The notes under the pieces were generated by a model, which did no database searches, had not been told where the DNA came from, and was given only the letters and a program-made list of their open reading frames with translations. Below, piece after piece: positions 24,501 to 33,013 of a stretch of DNA of 64,000 nucleotides. Position numbers and translations under genes: made by a program. Each line of letters starts with the position of its first letter. The first letter of the stretch is position 1. Origin of the DNA: Bog-950 sp044228435 (GTDB lineage: Bacteria; Bacteroidota; Bacteroidia; Chitinophagales; LD1); the NCBI GenBank assembly GCA_044228435.1, contig JBGAUW010000002.1, forward strand, positions 310,001-374,000, in the 5' to 3' direction.

Positions 24501-26869
24501 ATACTTATCAATGGGATGATTCACTTCGCTCAACGGTTGATTCCATTTACGGGCTTTCGCCGGGCGTGTACCATGTAACAGTAACCGATGCCAACGGATG
24601 TGTAAGAGTAGATAGCGCCAATATGACTTTGGTGCCGCCGCCGTACTCACTATCAGAGGTGCACCAGAATAGCCTTTGTGCAGGGTCGAATAGCGGTAGC
24701 ATTAACGTAACCCCGGTAGGTGGCGTGCCCCCATACTTAGCCTATTGGGAACATGATAACAATTTAAACAGCACGCAGATTTCGAACCTGTCTACAGGCC
24801 GGTATGTGGTTTATGTGTTCGATTCCGTGTTTTGCCTGCGCATAGACACCATTAATATTAATGAGCCACCACCATTAACAGCATCGCATACAATGGTTCC
24901 GGCATTATGCCCGGGTATAAACAACGGAAGCGTAGATTTAACGGTAACCGGCGGAACAGTGCCTTATAGTTTTTCGTGGAATAACGGCGCATACACTACC
25001 GAGGATATAAGCGGCCTTGCAAACGGCACTTATATTGCACTTATTACCGACTCTAACAATTGTACCATTAGCGATACTGCGTTACTGCCCGTAATTCCAC
25101 CTTTGGTTACTACCTTAACACCGCACAGCTATAATGGCTACCAGTTTAAATGTTTTAATGGCAACGATGGAGCTATAAAATTAACTGCAACCGGCGGCAC
25201 TCCGCCTTATACTTATTTGTGGGATGATTCAGGCGCGTCTACTACCGATTCTATTGACGGCCTGGCACCCGGCTTATACCATGTAACCGTTACCGATGCA
25301 AATGGCTGCGTAAAAACCGATAGTGCTAATTTGAATTTAGTTCCGCCGCCTTACTCACTAAGCAATACCTACCAAAACAGCCTTTGCGCCGATAACAACA
25401 CCGGCACCATTACTATTATACCCGCAGGAGGTGTGCCACCTTACACGACCACCTGGCAACACGATAACACTCTAAACAACACGCAAATTTCGAATTTAGA
25501 TACCGGCACTTACATTGTGTTTGTAACCGACTCAGTATTCTGCCAATTATCTGATACCGTGCATATAAGCCAGCCACCGGCCATCACCTTATCATTTGCG
25601 CCGGTTAATGTAACCTGTGCAGGTGGTGCGGATGGAAGTGTAGATTTAACAGCAGCAGGTGGAGTTAATCCAATTCAGTTTTCATGGAATGCCGGAACTT
25701 ACACTACCGAAGATATTGCTGTGCTTACAGCAGGTAATTACACGGTAGTTGTTACCGATTCTAACAGTTGCAGCGTATCGGGAACCGTAACGGTTAGTGA
25801 ACCACCAGCTATAATAGCTACCACAACTACCAGTAATGTAACTTGTTTTAACGGGGCCGATGGCGCAATTGACTTAACGCTTACCAATGCCATTGCACCG
25901 GTAATTTATAACTGGAACACCGGGCAATTTGCCACCGAAGATTTACAGAATTTACCGGCAGGCACTTATGCGGTATTAGCTACTGATAACAATAGTTGCA
26001 CCGCTACCGCCACAGCAACTATTACCGAACCGCCCTTTATTACCGGCAGCAGGCAGGTTAGTATTTGCGCTACCGATAGTTTATTTGCAGGCGGGGCCTA
26101 CCAAAACACAGCTGGTGTTTACCAGGATACGCTTACCACTGCGGCCGGTTGCGATAGCCTGTTAACCACCACCCTATCGCTTATTAATACGACTGTAACC
26201 CAGTTTAACCAAACCCTTTGCTATGGGCAGGCATATTTTTACAACGGCAACTACTACCCTGCCAGCGGCATTTACACCGATACACTTACAGCCACCACTG
26301 GTTGCGATAGCGTAGTGTCTTTTACCCTTAATATACTGCCTGATATTGATTTGGTGGCATCTCCATCATCAGCAAAATTGCCCATAGGCGATAGCATTAC
26401 GGTTAATATTTTAAGTAATGCGGCGGCAGGTAATATTACGTATACCTGGTTCCCTACCAACGGGCTTAGCTGCACCGATTGCTCTATGTCGATTGTATCA
26501 CCGGAGGGAGATACCCGCTACCAGATTACCGGTACCGATGCCTATGGCTGCCACGATACTACTTTTGTATCTATCCTGCTGAACCCGCCGGTGCTTTTTA
26601 TACCTAACGTATTTACACCTAACGGCGATGGGGCTAACGACTTTTTCGAAGTGTTCGGCAACCTGCCTTCGCTACGGTATATGGAGGTGAAAGTGTTCGA
26701 CCGTTGGGGTGAAAAAGTATTTGAAAGCAACGACCACAATTTTAAATGGGATGGCACCTTTAAAGGCAAGCCTATGCAACCCGCAGTATTTGTATACGTA
26801 ATTAACGCGGCCTTTGTAAACGAATCTGAATCGCGGATTTGGAAAGGAAGTGTAACATTGATGAGATAG
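21572..26869 (+). CDS. Giant SprB-repeat surface protein with PKD domains and T9SS type B (gliding-type) C-terminus
   Basis: The 1765-aa protein has a signal peptide (residues 1-24), then two or three PKD-like domains (about 30-300; motif WNFGDGTT and WVFPDGT). A long array of ~75-residue SprB-like repeats follows (about 310-1490; motif GG.PPY...W..G..T..I..L..G.Y.V.VTD..GC). Its last ~85 residues are a CHU_C/gliding-motility type B sorting domain (FIPNVFTPNGDGANDFFEVFG, then FDRWGEKVFES). It would be exported by T9SS and act in adhesion or gliding. A 708-bp unit (24413-25120 and 25121-25828) is duplicated in tandem. The repeats are Cys-rich. Family assignment is strong; the ligand is unknown. 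Confidence 0.9.
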   Translation: MKAALRKAFFLIATLLFLGGEAKANGCTGSWFTMTYSPWCNCWQVCGNYISDCDEVVSLSWNFGDGTTATGENPCHQFPGPGTYTITLTIVAYCHNTFFNLFTTTCHITQQLTVPANNLPLVAGFESDTTCFGTGTQFTNTTTSPGGNNTYTWVFPDGTISHDVNPVYTFDSCGAFDVKMIVQNQSPCCQYLGDDTIVKRVFVDCTPFAHSNGLGQTEPYIQESFATIDVLSGTCAGDTTHFLLTPSGPIINWQWTFPDSSTSTATNPAYVYYSCPPAINYTTVNLWTDQGCVGYIDSVTGIFCPSNIGLSSTQTLCTNQCSGTATTTLSGGQPPYTLQWNDPNNQTTATAINLCPGNYNVTITDGNGCTATPNQPVAVTDFPFPLAANATIVSNVPCYGWDGGSALLTYTGGTPPYTVFWSNGATTDTASGLHGGNYTATVTDAHGCTLVAPVNIPQPPEVLAPVTVNNASCNLCNGSASVSPTGGNGSYIYQWLTTPTQITPSVSGLCAGVYTVMVFDQAVWGCGDTVTFTVSEIGAQPITSSSTDATCVNTCNGTGSVTLTGGCLDPPCGFSWLDSTGASLGQFAATATNLCAGDYIVNVTNGSGCRSFSNTTVNVPNPVTVTATATINTCGSACNATGTASVSGGTPPYTYAWLDSNNVVVAGQTSNVITGLCTGRYTVRVTDGQGCIATFTVPVFGNPFTATATGNSVLCNGDCSGIVTTIGAGGTTPYNYTVQNSGGSVVYTGNSFITANLCAGNYTVIATDAANCPITIPVSVGQPVAINPITSATAPACFGNCNGTVLVNVTGGTAPYSYEWRNGQGVLVGNGSSVPNLCAGVYSVQVKDSNSCTTPFIPATLNQPAALNDSLHVIDPYCDGGQGSIDLTPFGGTPPYTFSWNSGAYTTEDISGLSSGTFNVQITDANNCVKNDAVTFTMLPLLTVNVIPHSYNGYNFKCFNGVDGEVVVRVNGGQPPYTYQWDDSLRSTVDSIYGLSPGVYHVTVTDANGCVRVDSANMTLVPPPYSLSEVHQNSLCAGSNSGSINVTPVGGVPPYLAYWEHDNNLNSTQISNLSTGRYVVYVFDSVFCLRIDTININEPPPLTASHTMVPALCPGINNGSVDLTVTGGTVPYSFSWNNGAYTTEDISGLANGTYIALITDSNNCTISDTALLPVIPPLVTTLTPHSYNGYQFKCFNGNDGAIKLTATGGTPPYTYLWDDSGASTTDSIDGLAPGLYHVTVTDANGCVKTDSANLNLVPPPYSLSNTYQNSLCADNNTGTITIIPAGGVPPYTTTWQHDNTLNNTQISNLDTGTYIVFVTDSVFCQLSDTVHISQPPAITLSFAPVNVTCAGGADGSVDLTAAGGVNPIQFSWNAGTYTTEDIAVLTAGNYTVVVTDSNSCSVSGTVTVSEPPAIIATTTTSNVTCFNGADGAIDLTLTNAIAPVIYNWNTGQFATEDLQNLPAGTYAVLATDNNSCTATATATITEPPFITGSRQVSICATDSLFAGGAYQNTAGVYQDTLTTAAGCDSLLTTTLSLINTTVTQFNQTLCYGQAYFYNGNYYPASGIYTDTLTATTGCDSVVSFTLNILPDIDLVASPSSAKLPIGDSITVNILSNAAAGNITYTWFPTNGLSCTDCSMSIVSPEGDTRYQITGTDAYGCHDTTFVSILLNPPVLFIPNVFTPNGDGANDFFEVFGNLPSLRYMEVKVFDRWGEKVFESNDHNFKWDGTFKGKPMQPAVFVYVINAAFVNESESRIWKGSVTLMR
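24413..25828 (+). repeat. Tandem duplication of a 708-bp (236-aa) block of SprB repeats
   Basis: Two adjacent blocks (24413-25120 and 25121-~25828) begin with the same PHSYNGY.FKCFNG.DG and pass through PPPYSLS..(Y/H)QNSLCA and NN(T/L)..TQISNL in the same order. They are diverged at the DNA level, so the duplication is not very recent. Confidence 0.7.
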
Positions 26870-26884
26870 CTTAGCGTTACAGGC

Positions 26885-27445
26885 TTATTTATTGTATTTG
26901 CTCATAGCTCGTTCAATGCCCTCAAACATAAAGCTGTTTATGCCCTCGCAGGCCACTTTAATCCTATCATTCAGGGTTTTCATTTCTTCTACATTCCAAT
27001 TGCCCAGCACATAATCTACCTGCCGGCCTTTGGTAAAATCGGCCCCCACACCAAAACGCAGGCGGGCATAGTTGCCATTGCCTAATGTTGCATCAATGTC
27101 TTTTAACCCATTGTGTCCTCCGTCGCTGCCCTTCATTCGTATACGGATAGAGCCAAACGGAATTGCTAAATCATCCAGCACAACCAATACATTTTGCTGT
27201 GGCACTTTTAGTTCGTTCATCCAGTAGCGCACCGCCTTACCCGAAAGATTCATAAAAGTGGTAGGCTTAATTACATACACGTTTTTACCACGGCTGCGAT
27301 ACTCGGCAAAAAAAGCCAGCCGCTCTAAAGCAAACGTTGCTTTGTTAGCGTTAGCCAGTTCGTCGGCTATTTTAAAACCAATATTATGGCGGGTGTTTTC
27401 ATACTCCGCGCCTATGTTTCCAAGGCCTGCAATTAAAAAACTCAT
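26885..27445 (-). CDS. pth: Peptidyl-tRNA hydrolase
   Basis: The 186-aa protein opens MSFLIAGLGNIGAEYENTRHN (catalytic His in the TRHN motif), followed by KPTTFMNLSGKAV, VVLDDLAIPFGSIR and GSDGGHNGLKDI, all Pth signatures. It releases peptides from dropped-off peptidyl-tRNA. The start at 27445 gives the standard N-terminus; the longer frame adds 14 unrelated residues. It is the last gene of the prs-rplY-pth run, with a terminator-like hairpin just upstream. Confidence 0.95.
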   Translation of the reverse strand: MSFLIAGLGNIGAEYENTRHNIGFKIADELANANKATFALERLAFFAEYRSRGKNVYVIKPTTFMNLSGKAVRYWMNELKVPQQNVLVVLDDLAIPFGSIRIRMKGSDGGHNGLKDIDATLGNGNYARLRFGVGADFTKGRQVDYVLGNWNVEEMKTLNDRIKVACEGINSFMFEGIERAMSKYNK

Positions 27446-27514
27446 GGCGGCAAAATAAGCAGTAAATAGGTAATAGTGAATAGGCAATAGTAAAATACAA
27501 AACCGCTTTAAAAC

Positions 27515-27545
27515 AAAAAGGCACCAGATTGCTCTGGTGCCTTTT
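27515..27545 (-). terminator. Terminator after rplY
   Basis: The stem aaaaggcaccaga pairs with tctggtgccttt. On the minus strand it is followed by CTTTTTGTTTT. It separates rplY from pth, so pth may depend on read-through or its own promoter. Confidence 0.75.
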
Positions 27546-27592
27546 GCGTGTATTTACTATTAACTATTACCTCAGTAACAATTAACGTGCAA

Positions 27593-28237
27593 TTACTTCT
27601 TCTTGTCGTCTTTCTTTTCTGGTGCTTTTGCAGCGGCAGGTGCGGCAGCAGCAGCAGGTGCAGCGGCAGGTGCAGCGGCTTCAGCAGCAGCAGCAGCGCG
27701 AGGTACCTGCATTTTAGCAAAAGGAGTTGCCGGAGTATATAAGAAAGTTACACCTGGCAATTCAAGTTCCTTAATTCTCTTAATAGAACCAAGGTCCATA
27801 TCGCTAACATCTACAGTTACGCTTGCAGGCAAATCTTTAGGCAAAGCAAATATGTGCAGCTTGCGGAAAACCTGCTCTAATTTACCACCCAAAATGATAC
27901 CTTTTGGAGTGCCGGTAAAAATAAGCGGTACATGTACCTTTACTTTAACGGTATCTACCAATTCCTGGAAATCAAGGTGCAAAAGAGCGTCCTTTACAGG
28001 CTCAAATTGCGAATCTTTCAAAATTGCTTTGTATGTTTTTCCGTTCAGGTTTATTTCAGCCAAACGAAAATCGGGCGTGTAAATAAGTTTCTTAAACTCA
28101 GTTACCGGGGCAAAGAAGTTTAGGGTTTCTTTACCACCATACAAATTACAAGGTACGTTACCTGCCTTGCGCAGTGCACGCGTAGCCTTTTTACCTAATT
28201 CGGTTCTTGGCGTGCCGTTGATTACTACTGTTTCCAT
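27593..28237 (-). CDS. rplY: 50S ribosomal protein L25/general stress protein Ctc
   Basis: The 214-aa protein starts METVVINGTPRTELGKKATRALRKAGNVPCNLYGGKE and has the two-domain Ctc form of L25 that binds 5S rRNA. The C-terminal ~40 residues are a low-complexity Ala/Pro tail ending in KKDDKKK, common in this phylum. It lies 53 bp after prs, the classical neighbour. The plus-strand open frame over the tail is only an Ala-codon shadow. Confidence 0.92.
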   Translation of the reverse strand: METVVINGTPRTELGKKATRALRKAGNVPCNLYGGKETLNFFAPVTEFKKLIYTPDFRLAEINLNGKTYKAILKDSQFEPVKDALLHLDFQELVDTVKVKVHVPLIFTGTPKGIILGGKLEQVFRKLHIFALPKDLPASVTVDVSDMDLGSIKRIKELELPGVTFLYTPATPFAKMQVPRAAAAAEAAAPAAAPAAAAAPAAAKAPEKKDDKKK

Positions 28238-28290
28238 TTCTACTTTTGTTTTATGATTAAATGATTAAAAAACTTTTGTTGGGCCGTTAG

Positions 28291-29238
28291 TTACACCGAT
28301 GGTGTAATAAACAGCTCGTTAATACTTTTATGCTCGTGCGTGTTACGTATTGCCTGGGCAAATAGTTTGGCCACGCTCAGCGCTTTTATTTTTTTCGATT
28401 CCTGGGCCAGTGGCAAAGTATCGGTTACTACTAATTCCGTAAGCGCACTCTTTTCTATATTCTCGTAAGCCTTACCCGAAAGCACGGCGTGGGTGCAAAA
28501 TGCACGAACGCTGTTAGCCCCTTTATCCATTACCATTGCTGCTGCATTGCATAGGGTGCCACCGGTATCAATCATATCATCTACCAGCACTACATCTTTA
28601 CCTTCTACGCTGCCTATCAAAGTCATTTCGGCTACCTCGTTGGCGCGCTTGCGGTATTTATCGCAAATAACCATATCGGCGTTAAAATACTGGGCATAAA
28701 TGCGGGCACGTTTTACCGAGCCTACATCCGGCGATGCAAAGCACAGGTTGCTCCACTTTTGCTTTTTAATATAAGGCAAAAATATAGCTGAACCATTTAA
28801 GTGGTCTAAAGGAATATCGAAGAAACCCTGAATCTGTCCGGCGTGTAAGTCCATCGTCATTACCCGGTTGGCTCCGGCGGCGGTTAACAGGTTAGCAACC
28901 AGCTTAGCCGCAATACCTACGCGCGGGCGGTCTTTACGGTCTTGTCGTGCATAGCCAAAGTAAGGTATTACCGCCGTAATGTAATCGGCCGAAGCGCGCT
29001 TGGCGGCATCTATCATCATCAGCAGTTCCAGCAGGTTATCGCCCGGTGGGTTGGTGCTTTGTATAATAAACACAAATGAGCCGCGGATAGACTCTTTAAT
29101 TTCGGGCTGAAACTCACCATCGCTAAACTTAAGCACATCCATTTTGCCCAAGCGCTGGCCATAGTGGTCGGCTATATCTTCTGCAAGGTATTTGGTAGCA
29201 GTTCCGGTAAAAATTTTAACGTCGGTGGTAAGTAACAT
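28291..29238 (-). CDS. prs: Ribose-phosphate pyrophosphokinase
   Basis: The 315-aa protein makes PRPP from ribose 5-phosphate and ATP for nucleotide, His and Trp synthesis. It shows FSDGEFQPEI, the flexible loop RQDRKDRPR, the DLHAGQIQGFFDIP segment, and the PRPP-binding VVLVDDMIDTGGT. The start at 29238 (MLLTTDVKIFTG) gives the family's length; the longer frame is rejected because a promoter box (29261-29268) would lie within it. It is the first gene of prs-rplY-pth. Confidence 0.95.
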   Translation of the reverse strand: MLLTTDVKIFTGTATKYLAEDIADHYGQRLGKMDVLKFSDGEFQPEIKESIRGSFVFIIQSTNPPGDNLLELLMMIDAAKRASADYITAVIPYFGYARQDRKDRPRVGIAAKLVANLLTAAGANRVMTMDLHAGQIQGFFDIPLDHLNGSAIFLPYIKKQKWSNLCFASPDVGSVKRARIYAQYFNADMVICDKYRKRANEVAEMTLIGSVEGKDVVLVDDMIDTGGTLCNAAAMVMDKGANSVRAFCTHAVLSGKAYENIEKSALTELVVTDTLPLAQESKKIKALSVAKLFAQAIRNTHEHKSINELFITPSV

Positions 29239-29260
29239 GCAGGTGCCTTTTAAAGGAGCG

Positions 29261-29268
29261 CAAAGATA
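29261..29268 (-). promoter_or_regulatory. Candidate -7 box of prs
   Basis: On the minus strand it reads TATCTTTG followed by CGC, matching TAnnTTTG, 22 bp upstream of the chosen prs ATG. Confidence 0.45.
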
Positions 29269-29377
29269 ATTTAAGAACTGAGAAAAGGAAATGGAAAACA
29301 GCAAGTTAAACGAAGTATTGTCCAGCCTTAACAGGAGCGGTAAAAAGTAGGGCAGGCGATGAATTTAGCTCCGTTCT

Positions 29378-29461
29378 ATGGTTAACCAAGGTTAACATAA
29401 TTCACTCTTAATATTTTTAAATAATTCAAAATCAATTACTTAATAATAGCATGTTAACCAT
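29378..29461. repeat. Degenerate third copy of the GTTAACC palindromic repeat
   Basis: The segment starts atggttaacc and ends atgttaaccat, with an inner aaggttaacat and an AT-rich centre. The ends match those of the 83-bp elements at 6504 and 59646, but the middle is diverged and a little longer. Confidence 0.4.
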
Positions 29462-29480
29462 GGAACCGTACCGCTATGCA

Positions 29481-29981
29481 TTACTTTCTTTTTATATATA
29501 ACACTATTGTGTATACCTTAGGGGCAGCAGTTAATATGGCAAGGCTAACGTTAAAATCCCTGGAATAAGCCTTAGCCTGCTTAAACTCTTTAAAAAAAAC
29601 GGTGGTGCTATCGTCGCCGCGCTCATCGTACCACTTGGCCCAACGCACAGTATCGAGACAATAACCCACAAAACTTTTTAGCTCAATGAGCCTCGCCTCG
29701 GCCGACAAAGAATCGTAGTTTTCGTTGGTTTTGGCCACAAAGCGGCGGTCTTTATCGGCATAGTTTACCGGAAACTTTTCCAACTTAATACCATACCCCG
29801 GCACGGGCAGCATAGGGCTTTGCTTTACCATAGTGCCATCGTACGATTCGAAGTTGTCGATAAGCCCCAGTTCGAACACTTTATAAAGGCTTTTGCAAAA
29901 GTTTTGCTGCTTGTAGTCATCAAACTGCGCACAGCAATTAACAGATATAAATACAAGCAGAATAAAAACGGGTATGCGCAT
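29481..29981 (-). CDS. Small secreted protein of unknown function
   Basis: The 166-aa protein has a signal peptide (residues 1-19, MRIPVFILLVFISVNCCAQ). The mature part is soluble with no recognised domain: it contains FCKSLYKVFELGLIDNFESY and a C-terminal VSLAILTAAPKVYTIVLYIKRK. There is no T9SS tail. It stands alone between the prs group and the divergent LRR gene. No function is proposed. Confidence 0.65.
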   Translation of the reverse strand: MRIPVFILLVFISVNCCAQFDDYKQQNFCKSLYKVFELGLIDNFESYDGTMVKQSPMLPVPGYGIKLEKFPVNYADKDRRFVAKTNENYDSLSAEARLIELKSFVGYCLDTVRWAKWYDERGDDSTTVFFKEFKQAKAYSRDFNVSLAILTAAPKVYTIVLYIKRK

Positions 29982-30149
29982 AGATTGAAATTACCCTGCA
30001 ATAAAATAAATATGAGGCAGAATACTAAAAGGGTTAACAGAAATTGAGGGTAAACCGCCAACAACCATAAAGCCTGGCAAACTTGCATTACAAATTAAAA
30101 TTATGTAGAAAGTGGGTTTTTGCTACATTTAAAATTACAACCCCAACCT

Positions 30150-32771
30150 ATGCATAAATTTTTACGCTCTTCGGTATTTACTTTTACCATGTTAACTTTA
30201 TTATTTATAGCAGAAAGTGCCCACGCACAAAACCGCGTAACCATACCCGATGCCGCTTTTGTAAGTTGGCTGCAAGCCAATGGTTATAGCGGCTGCTTAA
30301 ACGGCAACCAACTAGATACTACCTGTGCGGCGGTATTAAATGCCACCACGCTGGAACCCTTTGCCGTTCCTATTCGCGATTTAACGGGTGTGCAATATTT
30401 TAAAAATATAACCTTCCTGGATTGTTCCAACGATTCACTTACGTTTATTCCCTCTTTTCCGGCGGCCTTGAACAATATTAATTGCCAGTATAATCAACTT
30501 ACCACGCTGCCGGCTTTGCCAGCCAGCCTGAGCCGCTTGGAATGCGCCGATAATAAGTTAACGGCCCTGCCTTCTCTGCCAACTGGGATTACTTTTTTAA
30601 GCTGCTCCAGAAATCGATTGACAAGCCTTCCTTCTCTTCCCCCGGGCCTTCGCACCCTATATGCCGGTAGTAACCAAATAACTACCATACCCGCACTGCC
30701 CTCAACGCTTACCAATTTAGATTTTCAAAGTAATTTGGTTTCTGTTGTTCCAACGCTACCATCTGGTTTAATATATTTTTACTGCAACAATAATAACATT
30801 AGCACCCTGCCGACTCTACCATCCACGCTACAGGAATTGTTTTGTTCTAACAACCAATTAACCAGCCTGCCTGTGTTGCCAGCGGGGTTAAGAAGATTAG
30901 GGTGCGGATCTAATTCATTAGGCAGCCTGCCAACGCCCCTACCGGCAGGATTAACAAGCCTGGAATGCTACTATGCCCAGCTAACATCTTTACCACCGCT
31001 GCCTGCTACCCTTATTGGCCTTTACTGTGGATATAACAACCTTGGCACCTTACCTACTCTACCGCCGCTGCTTCAAGGGCTACAATGCATGCATGCGCAG
31101 CTAACCAGCCTTCCTGCCTTACCATCCAGGCTTATCAATCTGGGGTGCCAAAGCAATCAACTGACTTCCATACCTGCTTTACCCGATACTATGACCTATT
31201 TATATTGCGATAGCAACCCCAACCTATTTTGCCTGCCCGAATTAAAAACAATGAGCTTTTTAACCTTTAGGGGAACCGGTATTACCTGTATGCCTAATTA
31301 CGGTAATGTTTACTCGGGCGTTACCCGCAATTATCCGCTATGCGGTGTGTTTAACCCCAATGGTTGTAGCGCTTACTGGAACCTTAGCGGCCAAACTTAT
31401 TACGATGCTGATGCCGATTGCAGCCCCGATGTAAACGAAACCGGTACTGCATTTACCAAGCTGCAATTATATAGTGGCGGAAACCTGCAACAGCAAATTT
31501 ATGCCGATGCACATGGTTATTATTCGTTTAAGGCCGGCGTGGGCACCTACGATATTACTGTAGATACTACTAACCTGCCTTTTGTTTTATTGTGCCCTGC
31601 ATCGGGATCTTTAACCGATACCATTACACTTACCGATAGTTTAAAATATAGCCGCCACTTTGCGTTTAAATGCCGCAGCACCGGTTTCGACCTGGCGGCC
31701 ATAAGCGCCTTACATACCGATGGCGTTCCGCGTCCGGCCGGCATTTTTGATTTATACGCTACGGCCGGCGATATTGCGCAGCAATACGGCGCCCAGTGTG
31801 CCACCGGTGTAAGCGGGCAGGTGCAAATAACTTTTAGCGGGCCTATAACCTACGTGGGGCCAATAGCGGGTAACCTTACACCTACCTCGGTAAGCGGCAA
31901 CACGCTTAGCTGGACTATTGCCGACTTTGGTACCCTGGATAATGCACGGGCTTTTAACAGCAATTTCCAGGTAAATGCCAATGCAGTGGCCGGCACCAAT
32001 ATCTGTTTTACGGTTACGGTTAGCTCCGGTGCAGGAGATTATGATTTATCGAATAATACATTCAGCTATTGCTTTCCGGTGGTTAATGCGCTCGATCCTA
32101 ATACGAAGGAAGTTTACCCTACCCGCATAAATTACCAGGGCGAATGGCTTACTTATACCATACACTTTCAAAATGTGGGTACGGCCCCGGCCCTGCATGT
32201 ACTTATTGAAGATACGCTAAGCAACAGCCTGGACCTCTCTACCTTTCAATTACTAACCTATAGCCACAAAAACATTACACAGTTATTTGGCAACGCGGTT
32301 CATTTTAGTTTTCCTAACATTAATTTGGTAGATAGCGCTACCAACGATTCGGCCAGCAAGGGATACATTCAATTTAAAATAAAAACCAAAAACAACCTTA
32401 CACCCGGTGGCTTTATTTATAACACCGCTTTCATTTATTTCGACCTGAACGAGGCCGTTGTTACCAATACCGCCGTTGATACCATTTCGAACACCGTTGG
32501 AATAACCGAAGCGGCACCGGCTACACACGTGGGGGTAAAAGTGTACCCCAACCCTTTTAACACCATAACCCGCTTTGAAATAGAGGGCACAGCCAAATAT
32601 GATTTTGAGTTATACGATGTAACCGGACGCGTGCTATATTTTACTAAAGATATTACAGCTACCGGGTTTCAACTTAACCGCAACAACTTACCCGCCGGCG
32701 TGTATTTTGCCCGTATTTTAGGCGCCGATAAAATAGCTACTACAGTTAAATTGGTAGTGGCCGATAACTAA
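30150..32771 (+). CDS. Leucine-rich-repeat surface protein with T9SS type A sorting domain
   Basis: The 873-aa protein starts MHKFLRSSVFTFTMLTLLFI with a signal peptide. Residues ~90-390 hold about 14 LRRs of 20-21 residues with pattern LP.LP..L..L.C..N.L(T/S)(S/T)LP, as in YopM/IpaH-type bacterial LRRs. A Cys-containing cap follows, then an SdrD/CNA-B-like domain (~430-500) and a DUF11/DUF7619-like domain (DPNTKEVYP...LTYTIHFQNVGT). The end is a type A T9SS domain (VKVYPNPFNTITRFEI...LPAGVYFARI). It would be surface-exposed and bind a protein or glycan. The start at 30150 replaces an upstream non-SP start. Confidence 0.88.
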   Translation: MHKFLRSSVFTFTMLTLLFIAESAHAQNRVTIPDAAFVSWLQANGYSGCLNGNQLDTTCAAVLNATTLEPFAVPIRDLTGVQYFKNITFLDCSNDSLTFIPSFPAALNNINCQYNQLTTLPALPASLSRLECADNKLTALPSLPTGITFLSCSRNRLTSLPSLPPGLRTLYAGSNQITTIPALPSTLTNLDFQSNLVSVVPTLPSGLIYFYCNNNNISTLPTLPSTLQELFCSNNQLTSLPVLPAGLRRLGCGSNSLGSLPTPLPAGLTSLECYYAQLTSLPPLPATLIGLYCGYNNLGTLPTLPPLLQGLQCMHAQLTSLPALPSRLINLGCQSNQLTSIPALPDTMTYLYCDSNPNLFCLPELKTMSFLTFRGTGITCMPNYGNVYSGVTRNYPLCGVFNPNGCSAYWNLSGQTYYDADADCSPDVNETGTAFTKLQLYSGGNLQQQIYADAHGYYSFKAGVGTYDITVDTTNLPFVLLCPASGSLTDTITLTDSLKYSRHFAFKCRSTGFDLAAISALHTDGVPRPAGIFDLYATAGDIAQQYGAQCATGVSGQVQITFSGPITYVGPIAGNLTPTSVSGNTLSWTIADFGTLDNARAFNSNFQVNANAVAGTNICFTVTVSSGAGDYDLSNNTFSYCFPVVNALDPNTKEVYPTRINYQGEWLTYTIHFQNVGTAPALHVLIEDTLSNSLDLSTFQLLTYSHKNITQLFGNAVHFSFPNINLVDSATNDSASKGYIQFKIKTKNNLTPGGFIYNTAFIYFDLNEAVVTNTAVDTISNTVGITEAAPATHVGVKVYPNPFNTITRFEIEGTAKYDFELYDVTGRVLYFTKDITATGFQLNRNNLPAGVYFARILGADKIATTVKLVVADN

Positions 32772-33013
32772 GCCTTGTTTTACCTTTAGCCAATTAATAA
32801 GGTAATTTGAGAAGCCTGAGCGTAAATACCCCCTTGATTGTATATAAATAGATTTCACCGTTTCAGCGGGGTCACTCACCTCGAGGACCCCTGCGGGGAT
32901 GAGAAAGAGCGAAGTTATTGCAACAAGCCTAAAACCTTGCGCAGAGCCGCAGAATGAATTGAAGCCCAAACTTTAAATACAATTAGGCTTTGCGGAAAAT
33001 TACAACCCGTATT

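Noticed and set aside
27603..28082. Plus-strand 159-aa Ala-rich frame over rplY
   Set aside because: It is produced by the Ala-codon-rich tail of L25 read backwards.
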